Of a stretch of 64,000 nt of DNA, positions 1-8,461 are shown one piece after another; the stretch's first letter is position 1, and each line of letters opens with the position of its first letter. The position numbers and the translations under genes are program-made. A model generated the notes under the pieces. That model saw only the letters and a list, made by a program, of their open reading frames with translations, made no database searches and was not told where the DNA came from. This stretch comes from Anaerolineales bacterium UBA6055 (GTDB lineage: Bacteria > Chloroflexota > Anaerolineae > Aggregatilineales > Phototrophicaceae). The stretch spans positions 351,455 through 415,454 of the forward strand of contig DIYL01000047.1 in the NCBI GenBank assembly GCA_002428985.1, in the 5' to 3' direction.

Positions 1-1
1 G

Positions 2-88
2 TGGTCGATCTACTTTCGTGATCCCTATGGGTACCCATATGAAATCACGACATATGATTATGACGCAGTGAAAAAACACCTGAGGTAA
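2..88 (+). CDS. VOC/glyoxalase-family protein, C-terminal fragment
   Basis: The window opens inside a reading frame that ends at a TAA at 86-88 and encodes 28 residues. It contains 'YFRDPYGYPYEITTYDY', which matches the closing beta strand of vicinal-oxygen-chelate (glyoxalase/bleomycin resistance/dioxygenase) proteins. There the Glu in 'xYEI' is normally a metal ligand. Substrate and full length cannot be judged because the start lies outside the window. The gene points towards the efflux operon but is separated from it by a 417-base gap with its own promoter, so it is probably a separate transcription unit. Confidence 0.72.
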   Translation, partial: WSIYFRDPYGYPYEITTYDYDAVKKHLR

Positions 89-158
89 CCTTCACATATT
101 TGACCTAATTGCGCCAACTTAACCCATACACGTTTAATATCCCAAGTCTCGTATTGGA

Positions 159-187
159 TTGACATTACGATTCATTTGGGGTATTTT
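159..187 (+). promoter_or_regulatory. Sigma-70-type promoter upstream of efflux operon
   Basis: A perfect -35 hexamer TTGACA (159-164) is followed after exactly 17 bases by TATTTT (182-187), which matches 4 of 6 positions of the -10 consensus. Transcription would start near 194, leaving a leader of about 310 bases before the first start codon at 506. A second, weaker pair (TTGTAT at 190-195 and TATAAA at 211-216, 15-base spacer) overlaps it. Confidence 0.5.
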
Positions 188-195
188 ATTTGTAT

Positions 196-209
196 ACTGA
201 CCAGTCAGT
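196..209. promoter_or_regulatory. Palindromic operator candidate (TetR-like)
   Basis: ACTGAC and GTCAGT form a perfect 6-base inverted repeat separated by CA. The site lies at the predicted transcription start of the promoter at 159-187. TetR/AcrR-family repressors often bind TGAC-centred palindromes of this kind in efflux promoters. No TetR gene is in the window, and the nearest regulator (MarR at 8462) is of another family, so the binding protein is unknown. Confidence 0.45.
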
Positions 210-274
210 TTATAAATAAAAATGGGCATATGATTAATGAAACAGAACCTTAAGTCAAAAAATATTGACATAAA

Positions 275-319
275 AAAAATACTCAGGTAACCTTATTATC
301 AGGTAGCCGAAGTATTTTT
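275..319 (+). terminator. Leader hairpin, attenuator- or terminator-like
   Basis: AAAAATACT (275-283) pairs perfectly with AGTATTTTT (311-319). Inside, GGTAACC pairs with GGTAGCC apart from one A.A mismatch and one G.T pair, leaving a loop of about nine bases. The 3' arm ends in five T. It could terminate the upstream gene, attenuate the efflux operon or act on both strands. Confidence 0.45.
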
Positions 320-505
320 ATCTAGGGCTTATCCAACACAAATTTCCTTCTCATCTTGCAACTTTGTGAAATTTGTCACGTAGTATATATAAAGTACCAC
401 ACACTTAATATCTTCTTCTTAGCTGTGATGACTTGGTTTAACCATCACATCAATAAAGCTTGTTACAAGGCACTAATTTACTTACGTATAAGGATAACGG
501 TAGAC

Positions 506-1309
506 ATGGTATTTTTATTAATTGGGGGCGCACTCGGCTTGCTGTATGCGGCTCGAACCATCCTATCAGCGCGTTCTGAAAACCGTACACCAACATTCAT
601 CGACCAATTGGTCGTTCTTGCCATGGTCGGTGTTTTAGCATTCGCTGTTGTACTAGACAACCAGATAACGAACCAACTCGACACACTAGAATTTGGCGTG
701 GCAGCCTTGGGGCTTGTTTTTGCCTTGTTCGGGTTGATGGCACTTTTATTAGGACGACGTGATGGTAACTCTGATGATGCACGGGGTTGGCTGAGCATCG
801 GTATTGGTCTAATTATTGTGGCGGTCGCATTTTTCGTCCCGCAATTCAATCAAGTTGCACCATCACCCGATGATGTGGCATTTATTGTGCCGACTGCGGT
901 GAATGATGTCGCAAGTGTGCCGAGCACAAACGGATTGGGAGATCAACGTTTTGTCAGCAATCGCACAATGCAACTGGCACCTACCCAAACGCCAGTTGAA
1001 TTGTCGCAAACAATTCCATCGCCAGAACCGCCTGCTTTAATTTTCTTCACACCAACGCCAACACCAGAAGGATTAGCATGTAGTGGTGTGATTGAAACGA
1101 ACCTCAATCTGCGGAAATATCCGAGTGTCGCAGAAGGCAATATTGTCGGGCTTGCACCAGTAGATAAAACCGTCTCGATTATTGGACGTAACCAAGCGAC
1201 ATCATGGTATTACATTACATTTGATATTTATGAGGGTTGGGTCGATGCCAACTTTGTTGATGCCGACGAGGCTTGCGAGACTATCCCCACCCGTGCGTGG
1301 GCAGAGTAG
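506..1309 (+). CDS. Membrane protein with C-terminal bacterial SH3 domain
   Basis: The 267-residue protein starts at ATG 506, preceded by AGGATAA. About four hydrophobic segments (residues 2-18, 32-48, 62-83 and 94-110) are followed by a low-complexity Pro/Thr linker ('FFTPTPTPEG'). A C-terminal bacterial SH3 domain follows, recognisable from 'NLNLRKYPSV', 'NIVG' and 'WYYITFDIYEGWVDANFV'. SH3_3-type domains usually bind peptidoglycan or peptides outside the cell, so the tail is probably extracytoplasmic. It is the first gene of the efflux operon, with 18 bases between it and the first adaptor. It may anchor or sense the wall for the transporter; that role is inference. Confidence 0.8.
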   Translation: MVFLLIGGALGLLYAARTILSARSENRTPTFIDQLVVLAMVGVLAFAVVLDNQITNQLDTLEFGVAALGLVFALFGLMALLLGRRDGNSDDARGWLSIGIGLIIVAVAFFVPQFNQVAPSPDDVAFIVPTAVNDVASVPSTNGLGDQRFVSNRTMQLAPTQTPVELSQTIPSPEPPALIFFTPTPTPEGLACSGVIETNLNLRKYPSVAEGNIVGLAPVDKTVSIIGRNQATSWYYITFDIYEGWVDANFVDADEACETIPTRAWAE

Positions 1310-1327
1310 TCAGGGAGGACAAAAATA

Positions 1328-2710
1328 GTGATCACACGAACCCTAATTCTTGCAGTGATTGTTGCCTTTGGTGTGCCGTTTGCATATTTCGCGACACAAC
1401 AAGGTGCAGCACAACAAGAAGCACAAGAAGCAGTAAGCAATATTCAAGTATTCCGTGTCGAGACAGCAGATGTTCGTACATCGGTTGAGGCGTCGGGTGA
1501 AGTTGAAACTGACAGCGAAGTATCAATGGCATTTGAAAGTAGCGGACGGATTGAAGAGTTGTTTGTCCAAGAAGGCGATTATGTCTTGAGTGGTAGTATC
1601 CTCGCAGTCTTAGAAAATGACATGCAACGCATCACGTTCCAACAACAAGTACTCAATTTTAATCGTGCTGAACTCACACGCTACGATACGTTGAATATTG
1701 ATGAAGATGAATTAACAATTGCTAGCGAAAGTTTGCGGGCAGCATGGCAGGGACTTGGTACAGCTGATAGTGCTGTCACTGATGCTGATATGCGTGCAAT
1801 GGAAATCCAATATCAAGAGTTATTGCAAGCAGCACAAACTGCCCAAACAAATGCAGATCAAGCACCGGGCGGATTTTTTGGTGATAATTATGCACCTCTC
1901 CAAGCTGCTGCTGGTGAAGCCGCATTTAATGCTGAGCTTGCTCGTTTGCAGATGATTGCATCGCTAGAAAATGAGCAACCGGGAATTAACGCAGCTTACG
2001 GGTCTGTCCTTAGCGCACAAGCGAGTCTTGAACAATTGTTGGCGGGACCAAACGAATATACCCGTGATCGCCTAAATCTACAGGTTAATCAAGCCGAGCG
2101 TGATGTGACGGATGCTCTTGAAGATTATGAGGCAACATTCCTCGTTGCACCACATGATGGTGTCATCTCTCAATTAAATGCTGAAGCTGGATCACTCGTT
2201 AGTCCCGGTGGACAAGTCTTACGCCTTACCGATGTCAATAATCTCATCGTGACGATCTTTGTTGACGAGATTGATATTGGGCAGGTTGATCTAGGTCGTC
2301 GTGTGGTCTTCACTGCCGATGCAATCCCCGGCGTCGAATTTGAGGGCGAAGTGAGCAAAGTTGCCCCTCAATCCTCCACCCGCGATGGGGTTGTTGTCTA
2401 TGAAGTTGAACTAACCGTTGAAGACCCTGATACGGTACTACGAGTCGGTATGACGATTGATGCAGAGATTGCTCTAGAAGAATCCCGTAACACCATTTCT
2501 ATTCCATCGCGCTTTGTTACTCGCGCCCCGAATGGGGAAACGACTGTGATTGTCCTCAATGAAGCTGATGGTACACGCACCGAACGTATGGTGATAACTG
2601 GCTTACGCGGACAACAAAACACCGAAATCATTATCGGACTTGCACCGGGCGAACTCGTCGTACTGGAAAGTCTTAATCTTGGTGGCGCACAATCACCATT
2701 TGGAGGTTAA
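1328..2710 (+). CDS. HlyD/MacA-type membrane-fusion protein
   Basis: This is an adaptor subunit of a MacAB-like efflux system. The GTG start at 1328 follows a GGGAGGA ribosome binding site. An N-terminal membrane anchor (about residues 4-20) precedes the first half of a lipoyl-like domain ('AFESSGRIEELFVQEGDYV'). A long Ala/Gln/Glu-rich alpha-helical hairpin (about 100-265) follows, then the second lipoyl half ('VAPHDGVISQLNAEAGSLV', near 273), beta-barrel and membrane-proximal domains. The length of 460 fits the family. Only three bases separate it from the next gene, a second adaptor of the same class. In a cell without a classical outer membrane such adaptors presumably work without TolC. 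Confidence 0.88.
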   Translation: MITRTLILAVIVAFGVPFAYFATQQGAAQQEAQEAVSNIQVFRVETADVRTSVEASGEVETDSEVSMAFESSGRIEELFVQEGDYVLSGSILAVLENDMQRITFQQQVLNFNRAELTRYDTLNIDEDELTIASESLRAAWQGLGTADSAVTDADMRAMEIQYQELLQAAQTAQTNADQAPGGFFGDNYAPLQAAAGEAAFNAELARLQMIASLENEQPGINAAYGSVLSAQASLEQLLAGPNEYTRDRLNLQVNQAERDVTDALEDYEATFLVAPHDGVISQLNAEAGSLVSPGGQVLRLTDVNNLIVTIFVDEIDIGQVDLGRRVVFTADAIPGVEFEGEVSKVAPQSSTRDGVVVYEVELTVEDPDTVLRVGMTIDAEIALEESRNTISIPSRFVTRAPNGETTVIVLNEADGTRTERMVITGLRGQQNTEIIIGLAPGELVVLESLNLGGAQSPFGG

Positions 2711-2713
2711 ACC

Positions 2714-4321
2714 ATGCCTATATTGATAATCATTGTTGCAGTTTTGACGCTAGCGACATGCTGGCAAATCTATCGTATTTCAGACTCACGTACAAACGGG
2801 ACAATCATCAATGTGTTGGTTATTGCGACTGCATTGATTGTGAGCGTCAGCTTACTTGATTTGTCCACAGGTGAGACAATTGCCCAAGATGGTACAACTG
2901 TTGACGGCATTCCTGTTATCGAGTCGGCATTTATACAAGCATCATCCGTGACCGATACAATCAATGCGACGGGTTCAATTGTGCCAAACCGCGAAGTCAG
3001 TCTAGCATTCCAATACTCTGCACGTGTCACCGAAATCCTAGTTGAAACCGGCGATCGTGTTGAATTAGGACAGGTGTTGGCACGCGTGAACGCCAGTGAT
3101 ATTGAGCAAATTGTTCAAGATGCGTCGTTCAATGCAGAAAATGAACAGATTAGCTTCGATGAACTTGTCGGACAACCACGCGATATTGATCTTGCCGCTG
3201 CCGAAGCTGCACTACAAGCTGCTCAACTGAATTTTGGTGGGTCGACAGTGCTAACAGGTGCTGGCTCAACCCAATCACAAATCCAACAGCTACAAGTGGA
3301 ATTAGCACAGAACCGTGCATGGCAACTGTCAATCTCACGCGATAACACCATTCAAGGTTTCCAATCGGCTGGGCAATCTCTCGAAGCCGCCAGAAACGAT
3401 GATGACAATGGCAGTATTGATGCTGGATTCTTTACAATTGATCTACCCGGACCGGATGTAAACGATTTAGAAGATCAATTTGATAGCGCACTCACGCAAT
3501 ACTATCTAGCCTTGAATTCACTCAATGCAGCCGAAGCGAATGTTGCCTTTTCACAAGGGCAATTCCAAGCTGAATTGGTTCGTCCGCCACGGTATGGTGG
3601 TTCACCGGGCGCATCACTCCAACGGACACAAGCCGAACAAGACCTTGACCGTTTGTTGAATGGTCCAGACCGTGATGAGATTGAATTCAGTCAGATTGAT
3701 CTGGCATTGGCAAATCTTTCATTGGAACAAGCTCAGCTACAACTTGGGTATGTGGAACTTGTCGCACCATTTTCAGGTATCATCACCGAAGTTAACATGA
3801 CCGTCGGCGAAATCCCCCCACCTGTCGCAGCAATTGTGATGATTGATGATAGCGAATTTAAGGTCAATCTGGATATTGATGAGATTGAGATCATGATGGT
3901 GCGCGTTGGGCAACCTGTAGAATTTATCGTAGATGCACTCCCTGATGATAGCATCACAGGTCTTGTCGAATTGGTTTCATTGACACCAAATAACGATAAT
4001 CAGGTTGTTTCGTATGACGTCCGTGTTGTACTAGACGAAACAGATGCGCCGATTCGCTCTGGTATGAGCACAACCGGACAAGTTGTTGTATCATCAGTAC
4101 AGGGTGCACTTGGTGTTGCACCACGCTTTATCTACAATGATGCAATCACGGGTTCACCGTTTGTCATTGTCCAAGCAGAAAGAGAACTGCAACGCATCCC
4201 AATTATTATTGGTGAGTCTAGTAACCAACTTGTCGAAATCACAGGTGGTATTACACAAGGACAACGTGTCGTACTCATATCATCTGAGTTTATAGGGCAA
4301 GTGGACTATCGAGGAAACTAA
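2714..4321 (+). CDS. Second HlyD/MacA-type membrane-fusion protein
   Basis: This 535-residue paralogue of the preceding adaptor starts at ATG 2714. It has two N-terminal hydrophobic segments (about 2-19 and 30-48) instead of the usual one. Next come a lipoyl half-domain ('AFQYSARVTEILVETGDRV'), a long helical hairpin with an Asp/Gly-rich insertion, the second lipoyl half ('VAPFSGIITEVNMTVGE', near 349) and a beta-barrel region. It lies between the first adaptor and the ATPase with a one-base gap downstream, so all are probably translated from one mRNA. The two adaptors may form a mixed ring or serve different permeases. Confidence 0.87.
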   Translation: MPILIIIVAVLTLATCWQIYRISDSRTNGTIINVLVIATALIVSVSLLDLSTGETIAQDGTTVDGIPVIESAFIQASSVTDTINATGSIVPNREVSLAFQYSARVTEILVETGDRVELGQVLARVNASDIEQIVQDASFNAENEQISFDELVGQPRDIDLAAAEAALQAAQLNFGGSTVLTGAGSTQSQIQQLQVELAQNRAWQLSISRDNTIQGFQSAGQSLEAARNDDDNGSIDAGFFTIDLPGPDVNDLEDQFDSALTQYYLALNSLNAAEANVAFSQGQFQAELVRPPRYGGSPGASLQRTQAEQDLDRLLNGPDRDEIEFSQIDLALANLSLEQAQLQLGYVELVAPFSGIITEVNMTVGEIPPPVAAIVMIDDSEFKVNLDIDEIEIMMVRVGQPVEFIVDALPDDSITGLVELVSLTPNNDNQVVSYDVRVVLDETDAPIRSGMSTTGQVVVSSVQGALGVAPRFIYNDAITGSPFVIVQAERELQRIPIIIGESSNQLVEITGGITQGQRVVLISSEFIGQVDYRGN

Positions 4322-4322
4322 A

Positions 4323-5861
4323 ATGGCTAATAAGTCGCCCGCAGGCTCGGAATCCATTACTGCAAAAATTGCAGATCTCCGACAACAAATGCGGTCATTT
4401 GCTAAACAACGTGCTGAGGGTCTGATTGATGAAGACCTTCAGCGTGAGTTGGTGAATGATTTAAAGCAACAAATCGAAGACCTCGAAAAACAACAATCGG
4501 AACGCTCCGCCTCGACTGATGCAGGGGCAGTTAAACACGCCGAATCTGATATGGTCGACGAAATGATTGCCGAAGACGAAAGTGGTGAGGTCGTCGAAGA
4601 AGACACACACGAACATCCTGAAGTCACAGTCAGTGAAGCATCTGATGAACCTGAACACGCTGACGCAGAAGCGGTCGCAGAAATCACTGAAGACGAGGAT
4701 GCAAAAGACACAGAATCGGTTGTAGACAACGCTGAAGACGATACAACCGAGGATGCCAAAACCGAAACCGCTGAGAAGAAAGATGACTCGACCAAACACG
4801 CGCAAACGGAAATGGTTGATGAGATGATCGCCGAAGACGAAAGCGGTGAAGTCGCGGAAGAAGACACGCATGAGCATCCCGAAGTCACTGTGAATGAATC
4901 ATCCGATGAACCCGAACACGCTGATAAACATGCGATGACGGAAATCATTGAAGAAGAAGTCGATGCCCTCCATCGTGATGAAGAGGAATCTTCAATACGT
5001 TTAGGCGACTTTGCTGATGAGGTCGTCGTATCATCTGCGATGATCAAAGAACCTGACTATCTCAATTCGATTCATGACCCGAATGTGGTTGATATTCGTG
5101 ATATCACCAAAACCTATCATATGGGCGAATTCGACTTGGAGGTACTCAAAGGGATTACCCTACAAATCAGACAAGGTGAGTTTGTGTCGATTATGGGTCC
5201 CTCTGGGTCGGGTAAATCGACACTGATGAATATTCTCGGCGCACTGGATCAACCGTCATCAGGGGAGTACTTCCTTGATAATGTTGATGTCAGTAAATTA
5301 GGCGAAAAAGAATTGGCGGAGGTCCGAAATAGTAAAATCGGGTTCGTCTTCCAGAGCTTTAATTTGCTCAAGCGGACAACAGCACTGCGTCAAGTCGAGC
5401 TACCGTTAATTTATGGTAGCCACAAAGACCGTGCTCGCAAAGCCAGAGAAGCTCTGGAAGCGGTTGGGTTAGGTCAACGTCTTGACCACACGCCCGCCGA
5501 GTTATCCGGCGGTCAGCAACAACGTGTAGCAATTGCCCGTGCGTTAGTCACCGAGCCGTCACTAATCCTTGCAGATGAGCCGACTGGAAACTTGGATTCG
5601 CGCAGTGGTACAGAAGTGATGCAACTCTTCCAAACGTTGAACCGTAAGAACGACATCACAACAATTTTTGTTACGCATGACCCATGGATTGCACGCCATA
5701 CCGATCGCGTGATTATGTTGCGTGATGGGCGCGTCATAGCAGACCAACGTGTCAAAGAGCCACTCATCGCAGGTGAATCGGAACGTCCATCCGAAGCTGA
5801 AGAATTACAGGCGATTTTTGAATCGACCTATTACGGCGGAGATGAAGAGGAATATACCTAG
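4323..5861 (+). CDS. MacB-type ABC transporter ATPase with acidic repeat extension
   Basis: The C-terminal half (about residues 253-500) is a complete LolD/MacB-class ATPase: Walker A GPSGSGKST (291-299), Q-loop 'FVFQSFNLL', signature 'LSGGQQQRVAIARAL', Walker B 'LILADEPT' and an H-loop 'FVTHDP'. It powers the two permeases that follow. The first 250 residues are unusual: a predicted coiled coil (about 14-60), then a very acidic region with two 44-residue repeats (71-114 and 158-201) sharing about 38 identities, plus the start of a third near 202. Members of this family are usually about 230-250 residues, so the extension doubles the protein. The ATPase call is firm; the extension has no assigned function. 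Confidence 0.92.
   Translation: MANKSPAGSESITAKIADLRQQMRSFAKQRAEGLIDEDLQRELVNDLKQQIEDLEKQQSERSASTDAGAVKHAESDMVDEMIAEDESGEVVEEDTHEHPEVTVSEASDEPEHADAEAVAEITEDEDAKDTESVVDNAEDDTTEDAKTETAEKKDDSTKHAQTEMVDEMIAEDESGEVAEEDTHEHPEVTVNESSDEPEHADKHAMTEIIEEEVDALHRDEEESSIRLGDFADEVVVSSAMIKEPDYLNSIHDPNVVDIRDITKTYHMGEFDLEVLKGITLQIRQGEFVSIMGPSGSGKSTLMNILGALDQPSSGEYFLDNVDVSKLGEKELAEVRNSKIGFVFQSFNLLKRTTALRQVELPLIYGSHKDRARKAREALEAVGLGQRLDHTPAELSGGQQQRVAIARALVTEPSLILADEPTGNLDSRSGTEVMQLFQTLNRKNDITTIFVTHDPWIARHTDRVIMLRDGRVIADQRVKEPLIAGESERPSEAEELQAIFESTYYGGDEEEYT
4533..4925 (+). repeat. Coding repeat pair in ABC ATPase extension
   Basis: Two 132-base units (4533-4664 and 4794-4925) encode 44-residue acidic repeats, each beginning with KHA and ending with SDEPEHAD. 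About six residues differ, while many codons differ only at the third base. The copies are therefore old and constrained at protein level. Confidence 0.85.
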
Positions 5862-5870
5862 GAGCGATAC

Positions 5871-7094
5871 ATGAACGAAAATGTTCGCATAGCGGTTGAT
5901 GCCATTCTAGCCAATAAGATGCGTGCTACACTGACGATGCTCGGTATTATTATCGGTATTGCCTCGGTGATCGCGTTGATTAGCTTAGGGCGCGGTGTCG
6001 AAAACTTCATCTTTAGCGAGTTTGAATTGCTCGGTGCTAAACGCTTATCCGTATCATCAGCAGAGCCTGTCGCTGATACCCGCACACGCATTGATCCGAT
6101 CACGATGGATGACGTCGAGAATCTGAGGAATCCACAGATTGCGCCAAGTGTGCTCGAAACGGGTGCATCTTATAATGTCGTCGTCTTGATTGAATACATG
6201 GGCGAATCGATGGCAACAACTGCCCGTGGCTATACACCCAATCTAGCCGAGATGTTATCGTGGAATGTCCAAACGGGACGCTTCTTCACGCCACAAGAAA
6301 ATGCCGACAAAGAAAAAGTCGCCTTGGTTGGCTTGGATGTCGTTGATGAGTTGTTTGGTGATGAAAATTATAATCCGGTTGGTGCACAAATCCGTGTAGA
6401 TGATCAGTCATTTGAGATCATCGGTGTGATGGAAACACGCGGGTCTGCATTTGGTAATGACAATTCCGCGATTATTGTGCCAATTTCTGTAGCTCAAACG
6501 CGCCTTGCTAATGCACGTGTCGGTAACGAAATTGCTGTCGATACAATGTATGTCGAATCTATCTCGAACGACCTAATTGATCAGACCGAAACTGAAATTG
6601 ACCAATATCTCTATAACAAACATCTACTGAACTCTGTAGATGAGCGAGATTATGAGATCAGCAATCCATCTACGATTCAAGATGCAGTACGTGGGATTAC
6701 AGGACTTTTGACAATTCTACTGGGTTTGATCGCGAGCATCTCATTGTTTGTAGGTGGCATCGGCATTATGAATATTATGCTGGTGACAGTCACTGAACGG
6801 ACGCGTGAGATTGGTCTACGTAAAGCAGTTGGTGCAACCCCTGACCGGATTCTCAGTCAATTTTTGATCGAAAGTATCATCTTGTCGCTATTTGGTGGCA
6901 TCATTGGGATCTTCATCGGTTGGTTAGTTGCCTTCATCGGTACCGCATTGATTGATGGACTATATCTAACTGTCGACCTCGATGCGATCATTGTTGCTAC
7001 AACTGTTAGTACAGGTGTTGGTGTTTTCTTTGGCTGGTGGCCAGCGCGTCAAGCTGCCCGCATGAATCCGATAGATGCCTTGAGGTATGAATAA
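5871..7094 (+). CDS. MacB/FtsX-type ABC transporter permease (first)
   Basis: The 407-residue permease has the standard layout: a short cytoplasmic start, TM1 (about 17-40, 'TLTMLGIIIGIASVIALIS'), a large extracytoplasmic MacB_PCD-like domain (about 45-240) and three C-terminal membrane helices. The FtsX motif 'GGIGIMNIMLVTVTERTRE' lies between them, and the tail reads 'AARMNPIDALRYE'. It starts nine bases after the ATPase stop, preceded by TAGGAG. It pairs with the next gene as a heterodimeric permease. The exported substrate cannot be read from sequence; macrolides, peptides and lipoproteins are known for the family. Confidence 0.91.
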   Translation: MNENVRIAVDAILANKMRATLTMLGIIIGIASVIALISLGRGVENFIFSEFELLGAKRLSVSSAEPVADTRTRIDPITMDDVENLRNPQIAPSVLETGASYNVVVLIEYMGESMATTARGYTPNLAEMLSWNVQTGRFFTPQENADKEKVALVGLDVVDELFGDENYNPVGAQIRVDDQSFEIIGVMETRGSAFGNDNSAIIVPISVAQTRLANARVGNEIAVDTMYVESISNDLIDQTETEIDQYLYNKHLLNSVDERDYEISNPSTIQDAVRGITGLLTILLGLIASISLFVGGIGIMNIMLVTVTERTREIGLRKAVGATPDRILSQFLIESIILSLFGGIIGIFIGWLVAFIGTALIDGLYLTVDLDAIIVATTVSTGVGVFFGWWPARQAARMNPIDALRYE

Positions 7095-7096
7095 CT

Positions 7097-8368
7097 ATGT
7101 TTAGCAAAACTCGCGAAAATCTGCGGATTGCAATCACAACCCTACGCAATAGTAAACTGCGATCAGCCTTGACCATGACGGGGATTACCATCGGTGTCAT
7201 GTCGGTGGTGTTATTGCTCTCGCTTGGTCAAGCATTCGAAGCATACGTCGTCGGACAATTTAGTAGCTTTGGGTCGAACCTTGTAGCCGTTTGGGGTGAG
7301 GTCAATACAACCATTGATGTACAACCCGGCGGACCCGATCAAGACGATGCCGAACAATTGGTGAGCTTCTTTGAGCCACTGTCATGGAACGATTATCTCG
7401 CTTTGAATGATCCTTTCCGTGTCCCATCGGCAAGCGTTGTATCGCCTGTTGCCAATATCACGACCGAAGTCCGCTGGAATGAAACTGAACTTGTAATTGT
7501 TACGGCAGGCGTAACTGAAACGTATACCGAGGCTGTCTCGCTAGATGTCGTTGCCGGACGATTTATCTCGGAACAAGAAGTGCAAGATAACCAACGCGTG
7601 GTCGTCTTTAACTTAAACGCTACCGAGAAAATCTTTGGTGAGACCATCGGTAATCCAGTTGGAGAAAGTGTCAAAATCAATGGGTTATCGTTCGAAGTCA
7701 TTGGTGTCCTTGACCTCGGGCCAGATGAACAGCAAGCGAGCATCATCATTCCGATCACAACCCTCTACCAACGTCTCAGTTCAGAGCGGTTATCAGACGG
7801 ATCATTGCCAGTCGGCGTGATTATGACACAAGCGAATAATGCCGAAGAAGCCGATAAACTGGTTGAAGAAATTCGTGTTGTTCTGCGCGAAGAACATGAC
7901 CTTGAGGATACACAAGAAGACGACTTCCAAATTTTCGCGCAAAATGCGTTTTTGGATAGTTTATCGACCATCACCGGATTGATTACAGCGTTTCTAGCTG
8001 TCATTGCAGGTATTTCTCTGGTTGTAGGTGGCATCGGCATCATGAATATTATGCTGGTAACAGTCACTGAACGGACGCGCGAAATTGGTCTACGTAAAGC
8101 AGTCGGCGCACAAAATTCGGATATTCTGCTCCAATTCATCACCGAAGCGATTATGCTGGCTGTAATTGGTGGGTTTTTGGGTACAGCCGTAGCTATGGGA
8201 CTAAGTGCGATGTTATCGGCGGGTATCCCCGACCTTACCATTGTCATACGCCCAAGCAGTATCATTCTGGCAACAACTGTCTCAGTCATGATTGGTGTCT
8301 TTTTTGGTGCATTCCCAGCCAACCGTGCGGCACGCATGAAACCGATTGATGCGCTACGGTTTGAGTAA
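7097..8368 (+). CDS. MacB/FtsX-type ABC transporter permease (second)
   Basis: This is a 423-residue paralogue of the preceding permease, two bases downstream, with the same topology: TM1, extracytoplasmic domain, three C-terminal helices and the end motif 'AARMKPIDALRFE'. The extracytoplasmic domains have diverged strongly, but an 87-base core encoding the 'GGIGIMNIML...' segment is nearly identical to the first copy. It closes the operon and is followed by a hairpin. The pairing suggests an obligate heterodimer rather than the MacB homodimer. Confidence 0.91.
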   Translation: MFSKTRENLRIAITTLRNSKLRSALTMTGITIGVMSVVLLLSLGQAFEAYVVGQFSSFGSNLVAVWGEVNTTIDVQPGGPDQDDAEQLVSFFEPLSWNDYLALNDPFRVPSASVVSPVANITTEVRWNETELVIVTAGVTETYTEAVSLDVVAGRFISEQEVQDNQRVVVFNLNATEKIFGETIGNPVGESVKINGLSFEVIGVLDLGPDEQQASIIIPITTLYQRLSSERLSDGSLPVGVIMTQANNAEEADKLVEEIRVVLREEHDLEDTQEDDFQIFAQNAFLDSLSTITGLITAFLAVIAGISLVVGGIGIMNIMLVTVTERTREIGLRKAVGAQNSDILLQFITEAIMLAVIGGFLGTAVAMGLSAMLSAGIPDLTIVIRPSSIILATTVSVMIGVFFGAFPANRAARMKPIDALRFE

Positions 8369-8398
8369 TCTTTCCATCTCACGATATGACATTTTTAT

Positions 8399-8423
8399 AG
8401 AGGCGGGTTTAAATTCCGCCTCT
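8399..8423 (+). terminator. Hairpin after efflux operon
   Basis: AGAGGCGG (8399-8406) and CCGCCTCT (8416-8423) form a perfect 8-bp GC-rich stem with a nine-base loop. It lies 30 bases after the last permease stop. The downstream T-tract is weak, so termination may be partial and allow read-through into the MarR gene. Confidence 0.55.
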
Positions 8424-8461
8424 TCACACTTTGACCACTTATTTAGTACAGGCAAACGATA

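Larger units (their letters stand above)
89..505. other. Intergenic leader region of the efflux operon
   Basis: This gene-free stretch holds a promoter candidate, a perfect palindrome just downstream of it and a large imperfect hairpin, each listed separately. No convincing coding frame is present. The frame of the next gene is open back to 356, but that extension has no ribosome binding site and no hydrophobic or domain logic. Confidence 0.6.

Noticed and set aside
356..505. N-terminal extension of the SH3 membrane protein
   Set aside because: No ribosome binding site, mostly non-conserved-looking residues, and it runs through the leader; ATG 506 has a site and begins with a membrane helix.
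4439..5047. Long minus-strand frames opposite the acidic ATPase extension
   Set aside because: Ser/Thr-rich or aromatic low-complexity product is the antisense of Glu/Asp codons; no site or promoter.
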